This document shows, in pieces, positions 1 to 10,876 of a stretch of 64,000 nucleotides of DNA (the stretch's first letter is position 1; every line of letters starts with the position of its first letter). The position numbers and the translations under genes are program-made. The notes beneath the pieces were generated by a model. It searched no databases, was not told where the DNA came from, and was given only the letters and a program-made list of their open reading frames with translations. This stretch comes from Nageia nagi (lineage: Eukaryota > Pinophyta): the NCBI GenBank assembly GCA_050084985.1, contig JBITNC010000001.1:65410001-65474000 (forward strand), in the 5' to 3' direction.

Positions 1-469
1 TTAGAGTTAATATTTGATAAAATTTGTATTTTTGAATATGTTAATTTCTATTAAAAGATGTTAAAATAATATTCTTAACATTTATTTGCAACTCACAGTA
101 AAATATCAAGTACCCTCCATCCACTTAGAAGATTTTATTTTAAAAAATATTTTTTAATTTTTAATTTTGTTATGATTTAATTTCTTATGATTCTCCTTTA
201 TTTGCAGTTCCTCATATGTTATCATTTGGAAGAGGAAAGCATATTCCTCTACTAGAGAAACCCTAACCAACTTAGCTTCTCTAACTAGCTCAGTAGAATT
301 GAACACCTTTTTTTTTTCTTCAATGACCTCCTCCTTAGAGTGTCAGACCAACTAAGTCAGATAGGCCATGTGTTGTATCTATTCATAATAAGGATAAAGA
401 TAAAATCTTTCTATTATTTTCTATTGAGATGATAGAACTTTTTAGAACTATGAGGCTCTTCGAGTTGAA

Positions 470-1505
470 AGCATTAGAGAAATAATTTGATGATGATGAA
501 ATCATGATGAACTTCAATCCTAAAGAATTTATAGCCCAAATGGATCACAACCTACAACAATAGCAAAAGCTATAGATCTTGGTCTCAAGGTTCTATATCT
601 TGCAATCCAAAATTTGCAAGAAAAGCAAGCAAAAGGTGATTTCAAGAAATTTTGTAATCATTCATAGGCTTTTCATGATTGGGTATTTTGGGGTAAGGTA
701 ATGATAAAGGAGATTAAAACATTCTCAAAAAAGCAAATATGACATGAAGAAATATTTCTAAAGTTGGAGACAGAACCTAAAAAAATTGACTCTCTATTAA
801 ATGTTGCATAGACAAGTGTTGTGAGAACTCAATCCCCATATGATGACCATGTATTAAAGGTGATTTTAAATCATCTTGAAAATATTAATACCAAGGCATT
901 GGCATATAACAACAAATGGAGATAGGTTTAGATTGAGGTTGAAATTGCTAAAAGTGAGTTGGAGGTCACAAAGGTATATGATACTAATTTTATACATTTT
1001 TATCAAATTTATAGTTTTTAACTATGCATAGAAAATTATATTTTTAACATTTTTTTGCTTTTTTAATAGTCAAAATATGAAATTTTGAATCCTTGATATG
1101 GATGATGCAATCAAAATTTTGGTGGGAAATGCAAATTTGAATATGACGAATGATGAATTGAGGAAAAATAAAAGGTTATTTGAAAGGTTATGGAAGTTTA
1201 GGGATTAGATATGGAGATATTTTAGAACAACAAATAGCATAAGTGCATGAAAATAATTGTTAAAGGAACCATATGAATTAAAACTTGCAGTAAAGATAAA
1301 AAATACAATAATAGAATTAACTGCTAATGATTATGTGGATCGACAACAATTTGAACAAGTTTCTAATGTTACTATTGTTGTTGATCCTCTTGATTTTGGT
1401 TTTTCTACTAATATTAGTGATTTTCATACTATTAGTGATGCTACTTATGTCACTCAAAATCCTTCTATTGTTAGTGGTGAAATGCATACTAGTGAAACTT
1501 CTTAA
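470..1505 (+). pseudogene. Unrecognised decayed coding stretch with a possible intron
   Basis: I do not recognise this. Protein-like reading can be followed on the plus strand from about 470 to 1505, but it changes frame and is broken by TAG/TAA/TGA codons. One segment (about 600-990) is rich in Lys, Glu and Asn and looks helical. It meets a GTATATG at about 973 that resembles a splice donor, and a pyrimidine-rich tract ending in TTTTTTAATAG at about 1069 resembles an acceptor. After that, protein-like reading resumes in another frame. The best open piece is the last 82 codons (1257-1505), Asp/Ser/Thr-rich, with no ATG at its start. The intron-like structure would favour a host-gene or DNA-transposon relic over an LTR element, but this is inference. 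Confidence 0.3.
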
Positions 1506-1894
1506 TACATTGTGGCTATTTCTTTAGGACTCACGAGTGTGTTGGGTTTATGTGAATTGCTTTTTATTTTATTATTTGAATGTAATGATAGTTATTTTCG
1601 ATTTATTATCTTTAGAGAATATGCTAATTTGGTTTTCTATTCAATTTTTTCAATGTTATGACATGCTAATTGTTAATTTTTGAATAATTATCTTGAGGAA
1701 ATATGTTAATTGTTCATTATTGAATTATTGTATTGAGAGAATACAAATATTCTAGTTGCTTAGTTATAGCTTTTTTTACCTATCATTATTTATAATCCCT
1801 TTTTGTTGGTTCAAAATATTGTTAAAAATACTATGAAGCAAATGTTTAAAATATTTTCTCGATGTAAAATTCTAGATGTTACTTTAGGATAAAA

Positions 1895-3263
1895 ATTCTA
1901 ATACCTTTGGATTAATTGTTATAACTACCACTACACCAAAAGGTCGATTTGCATCCTTTTTTGCTTCTTAAAATATGAAAAATAAAAACTGACATTAGTT
2001 TATGTCCTCTTGCTTCAACATGCATCTTTTTATTTTTTTTCTATTTTTTCACTTTTCCTGATGTAAATTTCGATGCAAATTTTGCATCATATTTATTAAC
2101 AAAAAAATAAACATGTTTTACCTATTCATCAATCAACCAATCGATGACTCACATTCATTTTTTCCTCCATCCATACCAAAAGTGATTAGCCAATAGCCAA
2201 ATACCCTCTCCTATCTATATATATCAACAAATCCTCCCTATAATCCTTACATTTCATACACTTTACCTAACTTTTTCTTCCTTAGTTTTCAAGTCTCAAT
2301 CATAGCTATAGTGCCCAAGGAAGAGAAGAATCCTATAGAGAATAAACCCATAAAAAAAACTCCATAGTTGAAGAAAAAGAAAAGAGAATAAGCCCATAGT
2401 TGTAGAAAAGAAAACTCCTTCGAAAGCTGAAAAAGAAACAGACAACAAGAATTGGAAAATAACATTAAAAATATTACTATATTATTTATGAAAATAATAT
2501 ACAATAAATTCAAATTTTGAAAACATAAACCACTAACCCCATTCTTGAACTAGTTTAATGGACCTATCTCATTGCCCTAAAGACCTAATAAAAATAATGT
2601 ACCTTATAGAGGCCCTAACTTTTGATCTGATATCATTTTGAGCCCTTTTTTTAATGCATAGAATTAAAAGATCTACAATTTTATGATATTTTGTTTTAAA
2701 AATTGATGCAAAAATCGAATGCAAATTATGAAATTTCAACATAAAAATCGATGCAAATTCTAAAAAATGACATAAAAAGTGGCTTTAAGGATGCAAAAAG
2801 TAGCTTTAAGGACGTAAAAAGTGCTCTAAAAAGGATGCAAAAAGGGGAAAAAAAATAAAAAAATTAACAAAGCATCCCAATGCAAAAAGGACAAAAATTG
2901 TGTTTTATGTAGTAGTGTACATTTTTGTTTCCTAGGTTCCTTAAATTTATAAAAGGAAGACTAGTGAGTTATTTTTTGTTAGTCCAATTTTTGCTTATCC
3001 AAGAGAAAAAGGAGTGTGAAGAAGTAATGGAAAAAAGCTAAGTGTTGAAAATTAAGTGAGAAATTTCAAGGGCAAAATTGTATAGCAACTTCACAAAAAT
3101 AAAGAGACCTTATTGGTAATTTCTCATGTGGTGATTTAATTTCTTTTTTCCATTTTTTTGCTACTTCACTTTGGAAATCTATTTCTTTTTACATGATAAT
3201 CTCCTTGAGATAAGAAGATAAAATTTAAATAATTTGTATTTGAAGAGCTATCTATATAGATCA
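1895..3263 (+). repeat. 5' LTR of the gypsy-type element, split by a CACTA insertion
   Basis: The right part (2921-3263) aligns well with 5750-6088. The short left part, about 1895-1928, aligns loosely with 5720-5749. The intervening 1929-2917 is a separate transposon. The LTR ends in TCA at 3261-3263, four bases before the primer-binding site. Confidence 0.65.
1929..2917. mobile_element. Non-autonomous CACTA-type (En/Spm) DNA transposon, 989 bp
   Basis: The left end reads CACTACACCAAAA. The right end, read on the other strand, begins CACTACTACATAAAA. The element is flanked by an identical 3-bp TAC on each side (1926-1928 and 2918-2920), the target-duplication length typical of CACTA elements. 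Subterminal motifs related to GGATGCAAAAA recur many times near the right end (about 2700-2890), with inverse forms near the left end (about 1950-2090); such arrays are the usual transposase-binding regions. No transposase coding is visible, so it would need an enzyme supplied in trans. The terminal inverted repeat is imperfect beyond the first six bases. Confidence 0.82.
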
Positions 3264-3266
3264 TGT

Positions 3267-3278
3267 TGGTATCATAGC
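3267..3278 (+). other. Primer-binding site of the gypsy-type element
   Basis: TGGTATCATAGC lies 3 bp after the LTR end and matches the initiator-Met tRNA type site TGGTATCAGAGC at 11 of 12 positions. Confidence 0.75.
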
Positions 3279-3420
3279 ACTTTTATTATATGGGCATTTA
3301 TTAATATTTGTTTACAAGACTTTGTTTGGTTACAATTTATTTTGCATGATTTCTAGATCACAAAGTAAAAGAGGTGAAAGAGATATTGTTGACTAGTTGT
3401 GGAAATAAAGAGAAGCTAAT

Positions 3421-4476
3421 ATGGCAGAAGAGAATCCATCTACTACAATGTAAGAAGAATTTTTAGGAAGGATCAAAATGATTGAGGAAACATTGAGTAA
3501 TTTGGTTAGTACTAGTGTGAAATTACAAAAAGATCAAGATGATGGAGGAAAAGAAAAAGAGAATCCATAAATTAGGGAGAGTTCTGGAACAGAGGAAAGA
3601 TTTCCATTGAAGTTGGAGGTGAAGTTTGAGCTCAAATACTTTGGAGGAGAGATGGATCTCAAAAAGTTTAACCAATGGTTTAAGCAAATGGAGGCCTATT
3701 TTTTAATCCAAAAGATTGAAAGTGATGAGGATAAAATTGAAATAGCTACACTCAAATTATAAGGACATGCTGTAGTTTGGTGGGAAGCCTACTTGGATTC
3801 TATCACAAGTTTTGTAGAAGCTCTAGGGAAAAGATAGAGTGCATTCAAAGAATTGCTTTGGGATTAGTTCTATCCCTTTGGTCATCATCAAAAGAAAACC
3901 ATGGAGTGGTTTGATTTCAAGCAAGAAAAAGAGAAAAGTGTCCAAGAGTACACCAACGAATTCAAGAAAGAGCTATCTTGCTTGGTGTGTCTTTGAAAAC
4001 TAATGAAAGTTTGTTGAAATATATTAAAGGTCTCCATAGCTATCTCTATCATACCATATTACTTTTCAAGCCTACTGATTTGAATGACATATGTTTCCAA
4101 GAAGAATATATAAAGGAACATGGAAGGTTCAACAAAAAGGAAAACCATTCCAAATCAAAGCCTTATGGAAAGGATAAAGTTACTGCATCATCTACAAAGG
4201 AGGAGAATAAGAAAAAGAAAGGATATTATTCTCATTATGATAAATATGGTCATATGAAAGATGGATATTGGAATCTTTATCTTAATCAAGCATCTAGATG
4301 GTTTGATCAAGGGAAGGAAAGGATAAATACGATGGTTTTCAAAGTTCAAATCAATTATATTAAATTCAAGATTCATCCATTATTGATGAGAAGATGGCTT
4401 GCGTAGGACTTAAGCTACCAAGTGTTGTGAATGTAGAAAGAGTTTCAATGCACATGCAAAAAGTGGAGCTGAAGCG
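3421..4476 (+). pseudogene. gag: Ty3/gypsy gag relic with ruined zinc knuckle
   Basis: Capsid/nucleocapsid polyprotein relic. From the ATG at 3421 the frame gives an N-terminal helical segment, then a retrotransposon gag domain (about 3600-3960) with the hallmark W-W-E after a Gly-His-Ala block and a Q-E-Y-x-x-E/F stretch near 3945. Stops at 3451, 3568, 3760, 3835 and 3865 are mostly what C-to-T change of CAA, CAG or TGG would give. A one-base shift near 3970 moves the frame, which then runs to 4406. The C-terminal knuckle near 4226-4270 has the CX2CX4HX4C spacing, but all three Cys positions read Tyr (TAT) and only the His remains. It cannot encode a working Gag. Confidence 0.72.
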
Positions 4477-4479
4477 AAA

Positions 4480-5719
4480 GCAACCAATCATGTAGTTTGA
4501 TAAGACGAAAATTCTATATCCATTTGGTCATCATTTTTCATATGGATAAAATGTTAATTTTATGACATGGTGCCCATGGATGTTCAATATAACAAATTCA
4601 TGGAGGTTAATTTGAGAAGGAGCCATGATGGGGAACATGGTTCCTTAATTTTGCCATAGTCTCTAAGCTTTTGGGGACCCACACACCTCTTAGTGGGGAG
4701 GAATTACCAAACTTGTATCATTGCATTTTATAAAAATAACCATTCCATATCAAGGAGCTCTTCATCATAAGTTCGAATGATAAGAAAATATGCCCTCGAT
4801 TTGTCTTCTACAAAGGTTCAAAGATTTTATATATTTTTCTATATTTATTATTTTTAAATAAAAAAAATGTAATAATAAAATATTTAAAAAAATATATTAT
4901 AAGTCAAATAAGAAAATGGTGACATTTAAAAGTCAATGAAGGGTATCGATAAAAATTTGAGCAAAGTGGAGCTGCTGATACCAAACACACCAGCCATACA
5001 ACGTGTACCTACCTACCTTAGAGTAGACTTGTCAGCTAAGTTATCCAACCTTGTTGAACCTACCTAACATTGCCTAGTCATAGTGGCATCGATTTGGAGG
5101 AGAAGACCATGCAAGAGGAGATTTGCCTAGCACCTATGTTGCAATGTGAAAATAAAATGAAGATGGAATGGAGAACCTACACATAAAATCAAATTTGTTG
5201 AGTGCTAATGTGGCATAGAGAGTGGGAGATGAGCAGGTGATTTGAAAATCATGTGATGTAGAGGAAGAATCTTGCATCTAACCATTGAACTTACCAGCCA
5301 TCATGAGCCAATGAAAGTTGCCATCTAGGGATGTGAGGAGGTGACCACCTGCCAATAACACAAAAGTTGTTACTTCTAAATCTAACAAGCACTAGATCAC
5401 CATTGGAGTGCCAAGTGGAAAGATTGAATTAGGTCTCCTAATTTATACTTATTTATGGTTTATTGGTGTTTTAGGTATTTTAAAAATCGGTTTTAATAGT
5501 TTGAGGATCATGTTTTATGGGATTTGTTTTTTCTACTAAAACGTATCGAGATATAAGTTTTTTTTTGTTAAGTGTTGGGTGATATAGGAGGTGGTTAATA
5601 TTTCAAAGGCTTTGGAATATTACTAAATCCTAGTTGGTAGGTTGTTATCATTATTTTAGAGGAAGGTCAAGTAGGAGATAGGATTGGTTGGTGGCCACAA
5701 CCAAAATTAACTCTACAAG
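4480..5719. other. Internal region of the gypsy-type element, no gene seen
   Basis: Sequence between the gag relic and the right LTR. I could not read protease, RT or integrase here in any frame. A purine-rich stretch lies near 5580-5600, but I could not fix a polypurine tract. Confidence 0.4.
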
Positions 5720-6088
5720 GCATTCTTCTAATTAAATTATTGTAATAATATTTTTGTTTTGTAGCTTCTTAAATTTATAAAATGAATACTAGTGAGTTGT
5801 TTTTTTAATCAAATTTTTGCTTATCCAGGAGAAAAAAGAATGTGACGAGATAGTGGATAAAAACTAAGTGTTAAAAATTTAGTTAGACAGTTCAAGATGG
5901 AAATTTTACATCTCCACAAAATTTAAGAGAGCTTATTGGTAATTTCTCATGTAGTGATTTAATTGCTTTGTTCCATTATTTTGCTACTTCACTTTGGAAA
6001 TCTATTTCTTTTTACATGATAATCTCCTTGAGATAAGAATGCAAAATTTAAACAATCCATATTTGACGAGCTATCTTTATGGATTAGA
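5720..6088 (+). repeat. 3' LTR of the gypsy-type element
   Basis: Aligns with 2921-3263 over about 330 bp, with shared runs such as TTGCTTATCCA and GATAATCTCCTTGAGATAAG. The two LTRs differ at many sites, which implies an old insertion. The left edge is uncertain. Confidence 0.65.
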
Positions 6089-6289
6089 GTGTTACTAGAT
6101 AAAAATATCGAATTAAAAAAAGAATTGCATCTTAAAAATGAAAATATGGTATTTCCTAAGATTCATGCATATCTTGGCTACCACCATCAGCAGTCCTATT
6201 TTTTCCTATGATTTCTCATTTGTAGTGTTTCTATCAAAATTTGTTATAATGATAGTCACACGTATTCTATTTGAAATACAATTCGATAT

Positions 6290-8530
6290 TGCACAAACCC
6301 TATCATATGGGAATTGGTCCACTTTATGATGTGAAACATATAATCATATACAAATTTCTTATTTTTTATCCAACCTATTACAAAGTGCATATTTGATAAA
6401 ACTAACTACATGAAAAACCCTTTCATCCTCCATGGAACCTAAGATCATAGTATCACATAATTTTGCTACTACAAAGTACTCACTGATTGTGCCATGGAAG
6501 ATATTACTTATATCATGTTTCCTCCAAAGTCTTTTTAATATTAACTTGCTCTATCATTTTCAATGCAAAAGTTGAAGATTGAGACTTTAGATGATCAACA
6601 TTTAAAATGCCCTGAACACTAATATTATTTACTTAATAAGATTTACAAAAATGCTTTGCCAATGTAATCATATTTTTTTGATACATAGATTTCATATAAT
6701 TTTCTCTTTTCCTAGAGGTGCATACCAAAAATTAGGGTTTATAAAAGCCATGGCCTCAAGTAACTCATCTCTATGAAAATATTATCGTATTTTGCTTGTT
6801 AAAGTTGGACCAATTTTACGCAACTTTAACATTTCATTGTGTCATATATAGCATTTTTAAATAACAACATACTCATTAGAACTTCTTGAATATCACCACC
6901 TAGAATATATATTCTAAAATAAGAAACCTTCAATTTTAGCTTACTTCAATGAATTGATATATATAAGTTATCAAATAAATCAAGCTTCAAAGCATTTTGA
7001 GGATTTTTTATATTTGTAATGATTTATCAACTTTCAATTTTGGTCCTTTAAAGGATTCATCATTAGAAAGATAAACATTATCCAACATAAGACACATATA
7101 TTTTCTCAAGCTTATGAATTCAAAAATATATATTGATCTTTCTTATGCATATTTCATCAATGTGTGTATTTGATCTAACATTGGTATAATACCACATAAT
7201 ATAAATAATGTATCCAAATCTATCAAATACGTTAACAAGCCCTTCACCTTATCAACATCCAATTGATATTTACACATTAAACCTGTTAAAGATGGATACT
7301 CTTGAAATACTCTATGAATATGTTCATATAAGGATATCCATCTTATATCAATATTTCTAAGTAACATATAATATTTGGATATTCCTTCTTTAAATTCTTG
7401 AAACTCAAAAAATCTTTTTGAACTAAAACAAAAATAAGAATATATTTCATCTACAAGATCCTCAACTTTCACAACTCTATTGAATTTGCTAATGATTTTG
7501 CAAGCAAGGTTCATTCTATGAGCTATGCAATGTATATATATCATATATGGTGCAACTTGAGTTTGAAGAAGAATATAAAGATCATTTCTATGTCCTTGCA
7601 TCATAACTATTCTATCTACTCTAACACATATTAACTTTATTGTAATTATCATCCATTCCATTTATATCTTTCAAACTTGATATAATAAGTTCAAAAAGAC
7701 TTTTAGAATTACAGCTCTTCACTATTTTGTGCACTGCAAGTATATGAGATTCATGCAAATGATTTTCAATAATATATAAATGCATACAAAGCCAAGATGT
7801 ATTATCAATAGCTATCACCTCATCGAAAGGAAGAGAGATAAATTATGAATGTTTGACTTTCTCTCTTAAATCTTCTACCTTAACTATGTTAACGTATTTT
7901 ACCATTTTCCAAGCACTACCTTCAAACCAATGGTTGTTGGGAAAGTTTGGCACATTAATAAATAAATGCAATTCTTTAAAATGAATAGAATCATACATGG
8001 GTTTACCATAGTTTAGAATATGTAATACTAAAGAAAACTAAATAGTCTTGGCCAACATTGTTACTTTCGTTTATTTTTCAAATTTATATTTAAGTGTACC
8101 TCCTTTCTTAGCTATAATTGATTAACATTTAATAAATTAATTATACTCCCTTTGCATCTTACCAAAGGTTTTCAACTCCATTGGATCAATCATTGGATAT
8201 GTTGATACCCAATCAAGCTCAAAAGTCCTTCCAAATATCTATATGGTTGGAATATTCCTCTTCATAGAATTCCTTTTTTATTTCTATGAAGTATCTTCTA
8301 AATTATTTTCTATTTGTAGTATTTAGCATATCTGTGTACTATTTTAAGCATTAATTGACTCTTTATTTAAAGCATTTTTAGAAATATATTCTATTTCATG
8401 ATATCCTATTTGTGGAATATCCTCTTTCATTTTATCATTATTGTATATTACATCTTTAATAGTAATGCCATCCTCGAGTGGTGGTATATCTTCTACATTT
8501 TCTAATGACATCCTTGCATCCATTTATAAT
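6290..8530 (-). pseudogene. hAT-superfamily transposase relic (ZNF862/DUF4371-like)
   Basis: Cut-and-paste transposase relic. Reading the minus strand from an ATG near 8524, an acidic N-terminus is followed by a poorly preserved zinc-finger-type region (about 8260-8100). The catalytic-core segment is clear at 7143-7661 (172 codons): I-H-C-I-A-H-R near 7530, then a long helical insert and R-W-I-S-L-Y near 7345, both hAT hallmarks. The C-terminal dimerisation segment with G-S-M-E-D-E-R and a following F-I-K-x-x-L-x-N-R-L pattern is readable at about 6365-6445. Frameshifts and stops separate the parts, so the gene is dead. I did not find terminal inverted repeats or an 8-bp duplication. It starts about 200 bp beyond the gypsy-type 3' LTR. 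Confidence 0.72.
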
Positions 8531-10760
8531 AGTTAATAAATAAAATTGAAAATAAAAAAAAAAAAAGAGAAATCTAAATGAGTTTACTTTAAAAATTGTA
8601 CCTCTAATATCAAAATTTTTATTAGAATATGACCCAATATCTCTTCATCTCTTATTTAATTGATTTGCATTTGTAGATCCTGTAATATTTTCTACAACAC
8701 AAACATAAAGAGTAATTGTAGTTTATTACAAAGGTTGATTATTGCCACAAAGCTTTTCCAATCCAAATATACAGGGTTGAGAAAGATGGTTTATTTGAGA
8801 ATCAAATGGAGGTTATTATTGTTACAAGTTCATTAGTGAAATCCATGAATAATAAGATATATACTTATCAGTCCAATGATATACATCTTATGCAAAATGG
8901 GATGATAAGGCTTGATTAATAAGGTACTATCGATAAAGATATATCAAAATACCTTGATCAATAAGGAGCTATTGATAGGTCTTGATTGACATGGCTTGAT
9001 TGATAAGACTTGATTGACATGGATTAAACGATAAGGCTTTTTAGTTGGACATGGCTAACAACTTGGATGGAGTTTTGTTAAAGAAATGAGAAAAGTTTAA
9101 AACTTGATTATTTCATAACTTTGCATACCTTGTGGTTATGTCATTGTGATGGAGATTCCTAATCATCCAAAATTCCAAATTATTTTCTTCAAAACTAAAT
9201 TGCACACCTCATAGGCTTTGGATTAAGTGTCTTGTTGGAGTATCATATCTCATAACATATTTAGTTTGCATATGGGGTAATAAGAAGTGATTACATTAGA
9301 ATAAATGACACTGATTATAATTTCTAGGCTAAATGGGCCAAATCCTATATTTTAAAAATGGTTATAGTATTATTGTTAATTTCACAACTTTGGTTAAAGT
9401 GCACTTTTTCCCAATTTTTGCATAAAATTTTTGCTAACAGATGGAAAGATGAATCCACCAAAATAGCCAAATGAAATTTTTAAAATGGTCAATTTTTCTA
9501 CAAGTATGAAGAATCACCGCTAATGTTTTCCATGATCCCTAGAAGCCTATGGATTTCTTTGTTCATCAAATATAGATTTATTAATTGTTTATTTCCCACA
9601 TAAATATTGCATATGTAGTTTTGCATAATACTATAAATTTGTGGAGTACAACAATAATAAAATTGCATACACATATAATCAATAATGTAGACACAAAAGC
9701 TTGTATTGATTCCTCTCAATGTTAGAGTAGTCCAATTTTATGGGAGCTCTTGAATCTTATTTATCTAATGAACATTAAAATGATGCAAGAAATGGAGAGA
9801 AAGTACTATCCACAATAGTGAAGAATACTTCTTTTCAACTCTAAATTTTTTTGAACTTTCAGGCATCAATAAGTTTATCAATAACACATCAACAATAGTG
9901 TCAACAACAAACCATCAACAATCTACCAATTGTCTCAACAAAATTATCTCTTTAACTCTCTAACCTTTAACAATATATTCTACAACATAAATTACCACTT
10001 GTAAATTTACATTGAACCATTTCCAACCAACTATATGGTATCCAAATAGAAAATTCCAAAAAAGTTGAATACAATAAAATTCTTTGTTAATTATCTAATA
10101 TATTTTATAAGAATTGCAAGGAGAAATGAAGAAACAATCAAAACTAGAAAGTTGGAAAAATGAGTCAAAAGTTCAAGTTTTTAAAATTACTAAATCAATG
10201 TCTTTGGCTAGAAACATGTGAAGCATTCATTAGTTTAAAAAGACTTGACAATATAGTATCTATCCTCATGACTACTAATTAAATTGGTTTCAATTTGAGA
10301 AAGATAATTATTTACTAAATAAATATATTTCACTTGAAGGTACATGATGATACTTGTCCATAAAAAATGGGTTGATAAAATTAAATAATTTCGATTATAA
10401 AAGGATTAATTCAAGTCCAACAATCTTCATGATTTTAAAATGCAAATATCCTTCTTTAAAATTTAAAAAAAAAAAAAAAAAACCAAAGCAAAAAGAATGA
10501 AAAATAAAATTGAAATACATTAAAAATGTATAATTTTTAATGAGAAAATGATAAATGCCAATAATGTTTTAAATTTTAATCCCACATCAAACTAAAGGTA
10601 TTTCTAATGACAGAAAATAATAGAAAATAATGGACAACCATTTAATTATAATAATTATGTCGAAGACACAAAACAGGACAAAACTACAGACACAAACTTA
10701 TTGAAACAGCCATAATAGATTAACTACTTTACCGAATATGAGTTGCTACTGCTTGTTTAG
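8531..10760. other. AT-rich intergenic stretch without a gene
   Basis: No reading frame here looks like a real protein. It holds a short degenerate tandem repeat (8906-9040) and an A-rich run near 10,466-10,482. Nothing else stands out. Confidence 0.5.
8906..9040. repeat. Degenerate 15-17 bp tandem repeat
   Basis: Variants of GGCTTGATTGATAAG and CTTGATTGACATGG recur about seven times in 130 bp with drift between units. Confidence 0.55.
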
Positions 10761-10789
10761 CCCTCCATAAATGGAAATACTGAGAGCTC

Positions 10790-10857
10790 ATGCTACTACT
10801 TTGGCATTTGGTATTCTCCAATTCGACGTCGAACTTCCAAGCCCAGAATTCATATTA
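10790..10857 (-). pseudogene. Relic of an RLP 3' end (cytoplasmic tail)
   Basis: On the minus strand these 68 bp align, with about four in five bases identical, to the conserved C-terminal tail region of the RLP at 39,063-39,116. Both contain a block of the form TCGACG(T/C)CGAATTGGAG and end in CCAAAGTAG, which is the tail stop in the other locus. Nothing of the LRR part is present: the homology stops at about 10,857 and copia sequence begins at about 10,877. This is a remnant of another RLP copy cut off by the neighbouring element or by a duplication edge. Confidence 0.6.
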
Positions 10858-10876
10858 CAAAATATGAAGATATTTC

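Larger units (their letters stand above)
1895..6088 (+). mobile_element. Gag-only Ty3/gypsy-type LTR retrotransposon, decayed
   Basis: Two direct repeats (about 2921-3263 and 5750-6088) flank an internal region with a gag relic but no protease, RT, RNase H or integrase that I can read. Both repeats share blocks such as CTTATTGGTAATTTCTCATG and GATAATCTCCTTGAGATAAG. The left repeat is followed at once by TGGTATCATAGC, one mismatch from the usual initiator-Met-type primer-binding site. LTRs around a lone gag fit the plant class of terminal-repeat gag elements (TR-GAG), which rely on enzymes from other elements. The left LTR is interrupted by a CACTA-type element. Outer limits are approximate because homology fades near 1895 and 5720, and no target duplication was identified. 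Confidence 0.72.

Noticed and set aside
8906-9040. CRISPR-like spaced repeat
   Set aside because: The units are degenerate and directly adjacent, without unique spacers, in a eukaryotic genome.
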